Positions 8,835-18,425 of a DNA stretch of 64,000 nucleotides are shown one piece after another. The notes under the pieces are model-generated. The model was given only the letters and a program-made list of their open reading frames with translations. It did not search any database and was not told where the DNA came from. The translations under genes were made by a program, and so were the position numbers. Origin of the DNA: Alphaproteobacteria bacterium (GTDB lineage: Bacteria > Pseudomonadota > Alphaproteobacteria > Caulobacterales > Maricaulaceae); assembly GCA_016124205.1 (NCBI GenBank), contig WGOD01000001.1:434001-498000 (forward strand), read 5' to 3'. Numbering within the stretch: position 1 is the first letter of the stretch; each line of letters opens with the position of its first letter.

Positions 8835-10475
8835 ATGTCCGACAAGACGCCCGAAGCGGCGCCTGCCGAACATCAGAAGGGAATTCTGGGTCTGATCGAG
8901 CGCGCGGGGAACCGCCTGCCCGACCCAGTCTTCATTTTCTTCTATCTGATCATAGCGATGGCGATCATCTCTGTGGTCGCCGACCTGGCCAATCTGGCCG
9001 TGGATCACCCGACCCGCATCGATGAGGCCGGCAATCCGGTCGTGGTCGACGCGATCAGCGTGTTCAGTCCCGATTCGATCCGCCACCTGCTGGTCGAGAT
9101 GCCGGAAATCTTCACCGGCTTCCATCCGCTGGGCTATGTGCTGGTCGTGATGCTGGGCGCAGGCGTCGCCGAGCGCGCAGGCCTCTTTGGCACCGCCATG
9201 CGGGCCGCGGTTCGCGACGTTCCGAAATTCCTGCTGACGCCGGCCGTCGCGCTGGTCGCCATGATGGGCAATCTCGCCGCCGATGCGGCCTATGTGGTGC
9301 TGATCCCGCTGGCCGCGGTGATCTTCGCCGCCGCGGGCCGTCACCCGGTAGCGGGCATCACCGCCGCCTTCGCAGGCGTGTCCGGCGGCTTCTCGGCCAA
9401 CCTCCTGCCAGGACAGCTCGACGCCCTCCTCTTCGGCATCACCGAAGAAGCCGTGCTCGCGCTCGACCCGAACTGGGTCATGAACATTGCCGGCAACTGG
9501 TATTTCATCGCCGCGATGACGATCCTGTTCGTTCCGGTCATCTGGTATGTGACCGACCGGATCATCGAACCGCGTCTCGGCAAGTGGAAAGGCGGCGCGG
9601 TCGTCGGGTCGACCGATCCGGACGACGATGCCAGCGCCGAACTGACCGCCGGTCAGAAAAAGGGCCTCGCTCATGCCGGTATCGCGGTTCTGATCATCTC
9701 GCTGATCTGGATCTTCATGACCGTCGACGTGCTGGCGCTGGTGACGGGCGGGTCGGCGTCGCTCTATGGCGGCAATGCTCCGCTGTTCAGCCCGGACACC
9801 GACCTTTCGGCGACGCAGCGCCTGGTGCCCTTCTTCTCGTCGTTGGTGGCGGGCTTCATGCTGCTCTTCATCTTCGCGGGCATCGCCTATGGCCGCGCCG
9901 CGGGGACGATCAACAACCACCGCGACATCGTCGACATGATGGCCGGTGCCATGAAGGATATGGGCTATTACCTCGTCCTCGCCTTCTTCGCCGCCTATTT
10001 CGTCGAACTGTTCAACCAGTCGCAGCTCGGGCTGATCTTCGCGGTCAACGGGGCGAACGGGATCGAGAATTCCGGCCTGCCCCTGCCGATCGTGCTGGGT
10101 CTGATCGTGCTGTTCGCGGCGATCCTGAACCTGTTCGTCGGGTCGGCGAGCGCGAAATGGGCGCTTCTGGCCCCCGTCCTCGTGCCGATGCTGATGCTGC
10201 TCGGCGTCAGCCCGGAAATGGCGACGGCGGCCTATCGTGTCGGCGACAGCGGAACGAACATCATCACGCCGCTGATGGTGTATTTCCCGCTGATCCTCGT
10301 CTTCGCGCAGCGCTGGGTGCCGAGCTTCGGCCTCGGATCGCTGACGGCGTCGATGATCCCGTACTCAATCTGGCTGTTGATCACCGGCATCGCCATGACG
10401 GTGCTGTGGGTCTTCCTGAACCTGCCGCTGGGGCCGGGCGCGACGGTGCAATACGTCCTGCCCGGGGCTGGCTGA
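8835..10475 (+). CDS. AbgT-family transporter (546 aa)
   Basis: Integral membrane transporter of the AbgT family, whose characterised members move p-aminobenzoyl-glutamate or export antifolates such as sulfonamides. Diagnostic sequences are GLIERAGNRLPDPVFIFFYLIIA near the N-terminus, GAGVAERAGLFG (about residue 114), and the GSASAKWALLAPVLVPMLMLLGVSPEMATAAYRVGDSGTNIITPLM block (about 436-480) that includes the substrate-site hairpin. About 11-13 hydrophobic helices are visible over the usual length for the family. A strong AAGGGGAG site precedes the ATG. The actual substrate in this organism cannot be told from sequence. Confidence 0.92.
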   Translation: MSDKTPEAAPAEHQKGILGLIERAGNRLPDPVFIFFYLIIAMAIISVVADLANLAVDHPTRIDEAGNPVVVDAISVFSPDSIRHLLVEMPEIFTGFHPLGYVLVVMLGAGVAERAGLFGTAMRAAVRDVPKFLLTPAVALVAMMGNLAADAAYVVLIPLAAVIFAAAGRHPVAGITAAFAGVSGGFSANLLPGQLDALLFGITEEAVLALDPNWVMNIAGNWYFIAAMTILFVPVIWYVTDRIIEPRLGKWKGGAVVGSTDPDDDASAELTAGQKKGLAHAGIAVLIISLIWIFMTVDVLALVTGGSASLYGGNAPLFSPDTDLSATQRLVPFFSSLVAGFMLLFIFAGIAYGRAAGTINNHRDIVDMMAGAMKDMGYYLVLAFFAAYFVELFNQSQLGLIFAVNGANGIENSGLPLPIVLGLIVLFAAILNLFVGSASAKWALLAPVLVPMLMLLGVSPEMATAAYRVGDSGTNIITPLMVYFPLILVFAQRWVPSFGLGSLTASMIPYSIWLLITGIAMTVLWVFLNLPLGPGATVQYVLPGAG

Positions 10476-10501
10476 CGGGTCAGCCAGACGTGACATGCGA
10501 G

Positions 10502-10523
10502 CGGCCGCCCTTCGGGGCGGCCG
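10502..10523 (+). terminator. UUCG-loop hairpin terminator after the AbgT gene
   Basis: Perfect 9-base-pair stem (CGGCCGCCC with GGGCGGCCG) closed by a TTCG tetraloop, 26 bases after the transporter stop. The U-tract is weak (GTATTGCTTTG), so termination is inferred from stem strength and position. The same core sequence recurs at 11372-11391. Confidence 0.7.
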
Positions 10524-10602
10524 TATTGCTTTGCGGATCTCCCGCACCGATTTTCCGATATCCCTACCGGATGGTAATATCGGCAAAACGGGAGGGGACG
10601 CC

Positions 10603-11340
10603 ATGAAGCTCATGCTTGTGAACATCGCCGCGGGAATTCTGGCCTGGCTCGCGATTGCGCCGCAGGCCACGGCCCAGGCCGACAGGCAATCCCCGATCGG
10701 GGGCGGGGGCACGACCGCATTCACCTGTGAAGCCGATCATATCGGCATCACGTCGTGCACCTGCTCGGGCGTGTCCGACTGCGCAACGATGCGAAGGTCT
10801 GCGCAGTGCGAACCTTATGGCGACCGGAACGGGTCGCGCTGGTCGTGCAATGATGCTGCGAACACCTGCACCTGCGAACTGGTCAATCTCGGCAGCCCGC
10901 TCAACGGCATCAATCCGAACCAGCCGCCGACCGTACCGGGTTATGGCATCAACCCGCCGACGACCGGTACGAATTCCCCCGGCGGAACGACCGGCACGAA
11001 TGAGCCGCGCCCCGGCCGCACCGGCAGCGGCGGCGACGGCGGGCGCACGAATGGCGACTTCGATCCGGTGGGTGTGGAATTCGCGGGCCAGGGGCAGATT
11101 TGCTGCCGCGGATTCTATGGCGGGGCCGAATGGTCTGCGCGCGACACCTGCATCAATTCCGGGGGAGATGTCGCACCCGACAATCTCTGCGAACCGGCAG
11201 AGACCGAGGATGACCGGCTGCCCACATTCGATGGATACGAGATGACGCCGCTCGATCAGGGCGACCCCGACACTCGGTCCGGCGAAACGGTGGATGGTGA
11301 GCCGGTGCGGCGCGCCCCGGACCAGCGCCGAGGCGACTGA
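10603..11340 (+). CDS. secreted cysteine-rich protein of unknown function (245 aa)
   Basis: Exported protein with an N-terminal signal peptide (MKLMLVNIAAGILAWLAIAPQATA, cleavage likely after ATA or AQA). The mature N-terminal half holds a cluster of about nine cysteines, with CTC appearing twice (TSCTCSG, NTCTCEL), which suggests a disulfide-rich module. A low-complexity linker of Pro, Gly, Thr and Asn follows (about 105-150), then a second small Cys cluster (ICCRGFYGG, RDTCIN, NLCEP) and an acidic tail. The ATG at 10603 is preferred over an upstream in-frame start because GGAGGGG precedes it and it begins the signal peptide. I do not recognise a family. Confidence 0.75.
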   Translation: MKLMLVNIAAGILAWLAIAPQATAQADRQSPIGGGGTTAFTCEADHIGITSCTCSGVSDCATMRRSAQCEPYGDRNGSRWSCNDAANTCTCELVNLGSPLNGINPNQPPTVPGYGINPPTTGTNSPGGTTGTNEPRPGRTGSGGDGGRTNGDFDPVGVEFAGQGQICCRGFYGGAEWSARDTCINSGGDVAPDNLCEPAETEDDRLPTFDGYEMTPLDQGDPDTRSGETVDGEPVRRAPDQRRGD

Positions 11341-11371
11341 CGGACCGCACCTGACCACCAAAGCTACCAAT

Positions 11372-11391
11372 GGCCGCCCTTCGGGGCGGCC
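11372..11391. terminator. shared bidirectional UUCG-loop terminator between convergent genes
   Basis: GGCCGCCC, TTCG, GGGCGGCC forms an 8-base-pair stem between the plus-strand Cys-rich gene (ends 11340) and the minus-strand permease gene (ends 11401). Being symmetric, it can act in both directions. Its 20-base core is identical to that of the hairpin at 10502-10523. Confidence 0.7.
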
Positions 11392-11400
11392 GCTTCGCTT

Positions 11401-12615
11401 CTACTCGGCAGGCAGTCCGAAAATCACGACAGCCAGCGCCAGCAGGGTCGCGGCGGCGAAGACCGTGCCGCGCATCGGTGCCTTGGCATGCCGGAAGGCG
11501 ACCCAGGCCGCACTGGCCGATTGCAGCGCGTAGTACGCTGCGAACGCCCGCGACGCGTGGGAGATGATCTCGAAAATGTCCGAGAACAGCGTGACACCGA
11601 TCGCCGCGCCCGCAGTCAGCGCGTAGCCCAGCTTCACGCCCAGCTTGCCGCGCGTTTCATGCTCGATCAGGCCGCTCGATCCATTCATGTCCGCCACCGA
11701 GGCCGACAGCTGGGACATCAGCGCCGCGACGATCAGCAGCGGGCCGACCACAGTGGCGAGCGGGCGCAGCATGTCGATCACGGCGGTCTCGCCGGCATTG
11801 TCCAGCGTCACGCCGTGGAACCATGGCAGGGCCAGCGCAATGAAGGCGATATAGATGCCGGTCGAAATGAGCTGCGCCCACCGCATCGTGCGGATGCGCT
11901 CGGTCTTGGAATAGGTCGAGCCGAGATAGCGCGAGGTCTCGAAACCCTGCACCAGGATGATCAGGCCCAGAAGCACGCGCGCCTGATGCTCGAGCGTATG
12001 TCCGGTCGCCTGTGACGCCTCGGGCGCGGGTGGTGCGCCGCCGAGACTGAAGGCCATCGACAGCGCCAGTCCGGCCAGCACTGCTGCGATCACGCCCAGC
12101 TTCACTCCGACCGCAGCAACCTCGATCCCCTCGAGCCATTTCAGGCCGCGCATGAGGCCGATACCGCCCAGGACGGCGAGGATGCCGAGCGCGGTGAAGC
12201 GGATGATTTGCGGATCGGTGATCGACAGGCCGCGCAGCGCGAAAGCCGAGAGCAGGTTCACGTAATAGGCGACCGAGATGAAGTAGGCGAAGGCGAGCGC
12301 CAGGGCGGACAGCCGGTCGAGCCCGTTGATCACCCGGTTGCTCGATTTGCCCACACGGTCCTCGGTCTCGGCGATGTTGAAACGCATCGCCATGCCGAAC
12401 AGCCAGGCGGCGGCACACAGGCCCGCCATGCCGAAGACCGCCATCTGCCCGAGCGTTTCCGACAGGATGGGCGCGGCGACGAGGAAACCCGATCCGATGA
12501 TCGAAGCGAGCGGCGTGACGGTGGCGCGCCACAAGTCGTTCTTCCGGACCACGGGAAGCAACAGGGCACCGCCGGTCAGAACCGCGATACCGACGATGAT
12601 GATTTCGAACGGCAT
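11401..12615 (-). CDS. APC-superfamily-like integral membrane permease (404 aa)
   Basis: Multi-pass protein with about 11 hydrophobic helices. The N-terminal region has the amino-acid permease-like pattern ATVTPLASIIGSGFLVAAPIL, resembling the helix-1 unwound G-S-G segment of APC-fold transporters. A central RVLLGLIILVQGFETSRYLGSTYSKTERIRTMRWAQ stretch recalls the helix 6 region of the fold. The family is a guess from fold-like motifs, and the substrate is unknown. It is transcribed alone, divergent from the DUF4197 gene and convergent with the Cys-rich gene. The ATG at 12615 is followed directly by a hydrophobic helix. Confidence 0.75.
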   Translation of the reverse strand: MPFEIIIVGIAVLTGGALLLPVVRKNDLWRATVTPLASIIGSGFLVAAPILSETLGQMAVFGMAGLCAAAWLFGMAMRFNIAETEDRVGKSSNRVINGLDRLSALALAFAYFISVAYYVNLLSAFALRGLSITDPQIIRFTALGILAVLGGIGLMRGLKWLEGIEVAAVGVKLGVIAAVLAGLALSMAFSLGGAPPAPEASQATGHTLEHQARVLLGLIILVQGFETSRYLGSTYSKTERIRTMRWAQLISTGIYIAFIALALPWFHGVTLDNAGETAVIDMLRPLATVVGPLLIVAALMSQLSASVADMNGSSGLIEHETRGKLGVKLGYALTAGAAIGVTLFSDIFEIISHASRAFAAYYALQSASAAWVAFRHAKAPMRGTVFAAATLLALAVVIFGLPAE

Positions 12616-12760
12616 GTGACTCCCGAATGCGTAGAACCAATGCCCCGTGGGGCCAAGGGTTCCGCGAACGCGGCAGATCGCCGCTTGTCGAATTCAACAG
12701 CGTCGCGCCCGACCGGTTTCCGCGTTAGGCTGGCCGCCTGTCAGGTGCAAGAGGTGATCC

Positions 12761-13504
12761 ATGAAGCCGACCCGCCGTCAATTCGCCGCCGCGTTCGCCG
12801 TCACGGCCCTCGTCCCCTCTGCGCTCGCACCGTCCGCCTTCGCGCAGTTCGACAATGCCTCCGGCATCCGCCAGATGCTGATCGCGGGCACGCGCGCCGC
12901 GACGACGCGGCTCGGGCGGCGCGACGGTTTCTTCGGCGACTCGCTGGTGCGCATCCCCCTGCCCGGCATTCTCCGCACCACGCAGCAGCGCCTGCGCCCG
13001 ATCGGACTGTCCGGCCCGCTCGACGATGTCGAGCTACGGATGAACCGCGCTGCGGAAAGCGTGATGCCGCAGGCGCGCGACCTCGTCGTGAGCGCGATCA
13101 ACACTCTTTCCCTGTCCGACGGGCTCGGCATTCTGACCGGCGGCGATACGGCGGCGACGGATTATCTCGAGCGCGAGACGTCCGCGCCGCTCGCGCGCGT
13201 CCTGCGTCCGCCGATGCAGCAGACGCTGACCCAGTCCGGGGCCTATTCCGCACTCGACAGCGCCGCCTCGGCGATCGACCGCTCGGGATCGGGCTCCGCC
13301 CTCGGGCAATTCCTCGGGCGCGGCCGGTCGAGCACGGCCGCCGGCAGCCTGCGCGACGAAGTCACCGATTTCGCCGTCACCAAGGCGCTCGATGGCGTCT
13401 TCCACTATGTCGGCGAGGAAGAACGCAGCTTTCGCCGCGATCCGTTCAATCGCGGTGGCGACGTGTTGCGCGGCATTCTCGGCGGACGCCGGAATGGCGG
13501 GTGA
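12761..13504 (+). CDS. DUF4197 domain-containing exported protein (247 aa)
   Basis: Periplasmic protein of the uncharacterised DUF4197 family. An N-terminal TRRQFAAAFAVTALVPSAL segment looks like a Tat-type or Sec signal, with cleavage near AFA-Q. Conserved family features follow: KIPLP-like RIPLPGILR, DDVELRMNRAAE (about 88-99), GILTGGDTAATDYL (about 127-140), and the C-terminal TKALDGVFHYVGEEERSFRRDP, ending in a remnant of the family's DLL-hydrophobic tail. GAGGTGA precedes the ATG. A Ser/Gly-rich insertion (about 170-195) replaces the usual linker. Function is unknown for the whole family. Confidence 0.85.
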   Translation: MKPTRRQFAAAFAVTALVPSALAPSAFAQFDNASGIRQMLIAGTRAATTRLGRRDGFFGDSLVRIPLPGILRTTQQRLRPIGLSGPLDDVELRMNRAAESVMPQARDLVVSAINTLSLSDGLGILTGGDTAATDYLERETSAPLARVLRPPMQQTLTQSGAYSALDSAASAIDRSGSGSALGQFLGRGRSSTAAGSLRDEVTDFAVTKALDGVFHYVGEEERSFRRDPFNRGGDVLRGILGGRRNGG

Positions 13505-13530
13505 CAATCCGGATTATCTGGAAAAGTGAA

Positions 13531-13607
<77 letters not shown>

Positions 13608-13645
13608 TAGGGCCATTCGTGGTCCGTTCTTCGAACGGAGCACGG

Positions 13646-13674
13646 TGTCTAAGGGAGGCGGCGGGGCCGGTCAA
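13646..13674 (-). promoter_or_regulatory. sigma-70-type promoter of tRNA-Asp
   Basis: On the minus strand TTGACC (13674-13669), a 17-base spacer and TAGACA (13651-13646) form a near-consensus promoter about 38 bases upstream of the tRNA. The predicted transcript would begin with a 7-base-pair TTC-loop hairpin (13623-13639) before the mature 5' end. Confidence 0.7.
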
Positions 13675-13752
13675 GCGGGTTTGCACCGCTTTGCAGCGCC
13701 TCTTGCACTTCGCGGGCAGGCGTTACCCAATAGGCGTAGGGAGGCCGCCGCC

Positions 13753-14370
13753 ATGATCCGTATCCTGAGCCTTGGTGCCGCGCTCATTCTCGCCGGCTGC
13801 GCCGGGGAATCGCCCGAGCGCACCGTCACAGCCGTGATCACCACCGAGGCGGGTGACATCACGGTGGAGCTCTACCCGGACCGGGCGCCGCTGACGGTGG
13901 CGAACTTCATCGCCCATGCCGAGGCCGGGCATTTCGACGGCGGGCGCTTCTACCGCACCGTAAGGGCGGACAATGATCGGCCCGAGGCGCGGATCGACGT
14001 GATCCAGGGCGGCGTCGATTTCGACGGCCTGCCCGGTGCGGAGCCGATCGCGCATGAGCGCACGGACGAAACCGGCCTCACCCACCGGCGCGGGGCGATC
14101 TCGATGGCGCGCGACGAGCCGGGCACGGCCTCGACCGAATTCTTCATCGTCATCAATGACAGCCTCATCCTCGACGCCGGCCCCGATGGCCGCCATCCGG
14201 ACGGGGAAGGCTTTGCGGTCTTCGGCTATGTCGTGGACGGGATGGATGTCGCCGAGGCCATCTGGTCCGCCCCTACCGGCGGCGCGGATGCACCCGAAGG
14301 CTTCACCGCGCAATGGCTCGACCCGGCGGTGGGGATACTGAACATTTCGGTTGAAAATGGTGGGCGGTGA
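13753..14370 (+). CDS. cyclophilin-type peptidyl-prolyl isomerase, lipoprotein (205 aa)
   Basis: Prolyl cis-trans isomerase that probably acts in the periplasm while anchored to a membrane. The N-terminus is a lipoprotein signal with lipobox LAGC (Cys16). The cyclophilin domain starts at TVTAVITTEAGDITVELYPDRAPLTVANFIAHAEAGHFDGGRFYRTV, followed by DVIQGG, RGAISMARDEPGTASTEFFIVIND and VFGYVVDGMDVAEAIW, the usual order. The start at 13753 has an AGGGAGG site. The last four codons and the TGA lie inside the opposite-strand tRNA-Val gene (13-base overlap), so the stop codon comes from the complement of the tRNA 3' end. Confidence 0.93.
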   Translation: MIRILSLGAALILAGCAGESPERTVTAVITTEAGDITVELYPDRAPLTVANFIAHAEAGHFDGGRFYRTVRADNDRPEARIDVIQGGVDFDGLPGAEPIAHERTDETGLTHRRGAISMARDEPGTASTEFFIVINDSLILDAGPDGRHPDGEGFAVFGYVVDGMDVAEAIWSAPTGGADAPEGFTAQWLDPAVGILNISVENGGR

Positions 14371-14433
14371 GGGGTTCGAACCCCCGACCCTCTCGGTGTA
14401 AACGAGATGCTCTCCCAGCTGAGCTAACCGCCC
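14358..14433 (-). tRNA. tRNA-Val (anticodon TAC)
   Basis: The minus strand gives acceptor GGGCGGT with ACCGCCC, a D-arm with GCTCAGCTGGGAGAGC, anticodon stem TCTCG/CGAGA around TTTACAC (anticodon TAC) and T-arm GGGGGTTCGAACCCC. The discriminator is A and CCA is encoded at 14358-14360. The 3' 13 bases overlap the end of the cyclophilin gene on the other strand. Confidence 0.97.
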
Positions 14434-14442
14434 TTTCCGCCT

Positions 14443-14471
14443 CGTTTAGCGCGCGCCCTCCGCTTCGTGAA
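14443..14471 (-). promoter_or_regulatory. possible tRNA-Val promoter inside the 3' end of pheA
   Basis: Minus strand TTCACG (14471-14466), 17-base spacer, TAAACG (14448-14443), ending 10 bases before the tRNA 5' end. Matches to consensus are only fair (4 and 3 of 6), so this is a suggestion. Read-through from pheA would be the alternative. Confidence 0.35.
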
Positions 14472-15618
14472 GCACGGATGTCGGCGCCAGCCGGTCCGCG
14501 CCATAGCAGCCCAGCACACGCAGGCGCCTGGCATGGCCCTCGACCGCGGCGAGCGCACGAGCGCAGGCCGGATCGCTCTGGTGGCCTTCGAGATCAAGGA
14601 AGAACATCTCCTCCCACGGCGCGCCGCGCACCGGGCGGCTTTCAAGCCGGGCGAGATTGACCCCCTCGTCCCGAAAGGCGGCGAGCACGTCGACCAGCGC
14701 GCCCGGCCGGTGGGCGGTCGCGAACACGATGGACGTCTTGCACGGCAGGTTCGGCGCCGGCGGCACGGCCTCCCGCGCGAGCGCCACGAAGCGGGTGTAG
14801 TTCTCCGCACTGTCGGCGACGTCCTCCTCGGCAATCACGTTGAGGCCGAACAGGCGCGCGGCATCCGCCCCGGCGATGGCGGCGACGGACGGTCCCTCCT
14901 CCATCGCGTGCTCCAGCGCACGGGTCGAGGACGAAGCGAAGCGCTGGGTCACGCCCGGCATCTTCGCGAGGAAGCGTCGGCACTGGGCGAGCGCCTGCGG
15001 GTGGCCGTAGACGGTCGTCACCGTGTCGGGATTGGTGGCCCGCCCAACGAGGCAGTGGCGCACACGGTAGTGATGCTCGCCCACCAAAGTCAGCGAGGTG
15101 TCGAGGAGGAGGTCGTAGACCTCGTTGATGCTGCCCGTCGTGGTGTTCTCGATCGGCAGGAAGGCATAGTCGGCCTCGCCCTCCTCCACCGCCTTCACGA
15201 TGGAGCCGAAGTCGCGCTTCACAACCGGGGCGACGGCGGAATGACGGCCGGCGAAATGGGTCTGCGCGGCGAAGTGGGAATAGCTGCCCGGCCCGCCGAG
15301 ATAGGCGACGCTCGCCTCCCCGCCCGTCCCCGCGGCGCGGGCATCGAGCTCGGCGCGCTGGCCTTTCAGCGAGAGATCGATCAGCGTCTGGTAGAGCCGC
15401 TCGACCGCTGCGCCGTCGAGCCCGATTGCCTTGCCGGCCTCGATCGCGGCTTTCAGCACCTGGCGTTCGCGAGCCGGGTCCCGCACCGGTTCACCAGCCG
15501 CGGCCTTCGCTCGCGCGATCTGGCTGCCAAGCGCGGCGCGATGGGCGCCAAGCCGCAGGATTTCGCGGTCCGTCTCGTCGATATCGGCGCGCAGCGCCTC
15601 GATGCTCTGCCTGTCCAT
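14446..15618 (-). CDS. pheA: bifunctional chorismate mutase / prephenate dehydratase, P-protein (390 aa)
   Basis: Makes phenylpyruvate from chorismate in two steps, the committed branch to phenylalanine. Residues 1-90 are an AroQ-type chorismate mutase (LRADIDETDREILRL, then RDPARERQVL). Residues about 103-280 are prephenate dehydratase (AYLGGPGSYSHFAA, FLPIENTTTGSINEVYDLL, YGHPQALAQCRRFL). Residues about 293-375 are an ACT domain with GALVDVLAAFRDEGVNL and the ESRP Phe-binding motif, implying feedback inhibition. AAAGGGGA precedes the ATG. A strong terminator sits just 22 bases upstream of the ATG on the same strand, behind a Phe/Tyr-rich leader ORF, so transcription is likely controlled by attenuation. 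Confidence 0.96.
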   Translation of the reverse strand: MDRQSIEALRADIDETDREILRLGAHRAALGSQIARAKAAAGEPVRDPARERQVLKAAIEAGKAIGLDGAAVERLYQTLIDLSLKGQRAELDARAAGTGGEASVAYLGGPGSYSHFAAQTHFAGRHSAVAPVVKRDFGSIVKAVEEGEADYAFLPIENTTTGSINEVYDLLLDTSLTLVGEHHYRVRHCLVGRATNPDTVTTVYGHPQALAQCRRFLAKMPGVTQRFASSSTRALEHAMEEGPSVAAIAGADAARLFGLNVIAEEDVADSAENYTRFVALAREAVPPAPNLPCKTSIVFATAHRPGALVDVLAAFRDEGVNLARLESRPVRGAPWEEMFFLDLEGHQSDPACARALAAVEGHARRLRVLGCYGADRLAPTSVLHEAEGAR

Positions 15619-15639
15619 GTCCGTCCCCTTTCAGGCAAT

Positions 15640-15664
15640 AAAAAACCCCCGGGGCTTCCGGGGG
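15640..15664 (-). terminator. intrinsic terminator (attenuator) upstream of pheA
   Basis: Minus-strand stem CCCCCGG (15664-15658) with CCGGGGG (15652-15646), 5-base loop, followed at once by six T (15645-15640), ending 21 bases before the pheA start codon. Its 5' arm, GCCCCCG (15665-15659), is perfectly complementary over 7 bases to CGGGGGC (15717-15711) inside the leader ORF. The arm can therefore be captured by an antiterminator instead. This is the arrangement expected of a ribosome-stalling attenuator. Confidence 0.85.
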
Positions 15665-15689
15665 CTTTCAGTCGTCGTTGGCGGTTTTC

Positions 15690-15779
15690 CTAGCGCAACG
15701 CGAATGAGCCGCCCCCGTCAGGGACGCCAAAAAACGCGTAATAGAAAAAGGCCGCCGAAGTGATCATGCGGTGCAGCAT
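15690..15779 (-). CDS. pheA leader peptide, Phe/Tyr-rich (29 aa)
   Basis: Short ORF between lon and pheA, ATG at 15779 and TAG at 15692-15690. Codons 11-17 read FFYYAFF, and another Phe is codon 26, so 5 of 29 residues are Phe and 2 are Tyr. Stalling at Phe16-Phe17 would leave the antiterminator segment, about 12 bases further on, free to pair with the terminator arm. A small competing hairpin (GTCCC at 15725-15721 with GGGGGC at 15716-15711) could form when the ribosome moves on. No clear Shine-Dalgarno was seen. An in-frame ATG at codon 5 (15767) is an alternative start. Coding function is inferred from composition and architecture. Confidence 0.78.
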   Translation of the reverse strand: MLHRMITSAAFFYYAFFGVPDGGGSFALR

Positions 15780-15793
15780 GAGGTTCGGCGGCC
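15750..15793 (-). terminator. hairpin after lon that also encloses the pheA leader start codon
   Basis: Minus strand GGCCGCCGAA (15793-15784) pairs perfectly with TTCGGCGGCC (15759-15750). Inside the loop CATGC and GCATG can add five more pairs. It is followed by TTTTTC, so it looks like an intrinsic terminator for lon. The same T-run is the first two Phe codons of the leader peptide, and both possible leader ATGs lie inside the loop. It may terminate lon, sequester leader initiation, or both. Confidence 0.6.
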
Positions 15794-15819
15794 CTGGGGT
15801 CAATCGGCGAATGCCGCGG

Positions 15820-18237
<2,418 letters not shown>

Positions 18238-18363
18238 GACCGCCGCGGTTCCGGCAAACGGCCGGATCGCCGGACATCACACTGACGCGATTCGACGCGC
18301 CGGGGCGGTCATCCATTGCAGGGCGGCAGGTCCGCCCGTCGCTGAGTCAGTTGGATACGCAAA

Positions 18364-18387
18364 CGGCGCGCGTCAAGGCGCGCGCCG
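18364..18387 (-). terminator. hairpin terminator after clpX
   Basis: Nine-base-pair GC-only stem (CGGCGCGCG with CGCGCGCCG) around a 6-base loop, about 40 bases downstream of the clpX stop. The minus-strand sequence after it is TTTGCG, a short U-tract. It lies in the 188-base clpX-lon gap, where the lon promoter must also be. Confidence 0.6.
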
Positions 18388-18425
18388 CTGCGAAATGCTG
18401 CCCTGGATCAGGCAGGAAGTCCGCG

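Noticed and set aside
12687-12700. Near-palindrome TGTCGAATTCAACA in the permease-DUF4197 divergent gap
   Set aside because: Imperfect and single; no regulator gene nearby to support an operator.
18365-18395. Heat-shock-type promoter for lon (CTTGAC then TATCC on the minus strand)
   Set aside because: The -10 part does not match well, spacing is off, and the CTTG lies inside the clpX terminator hairpin.
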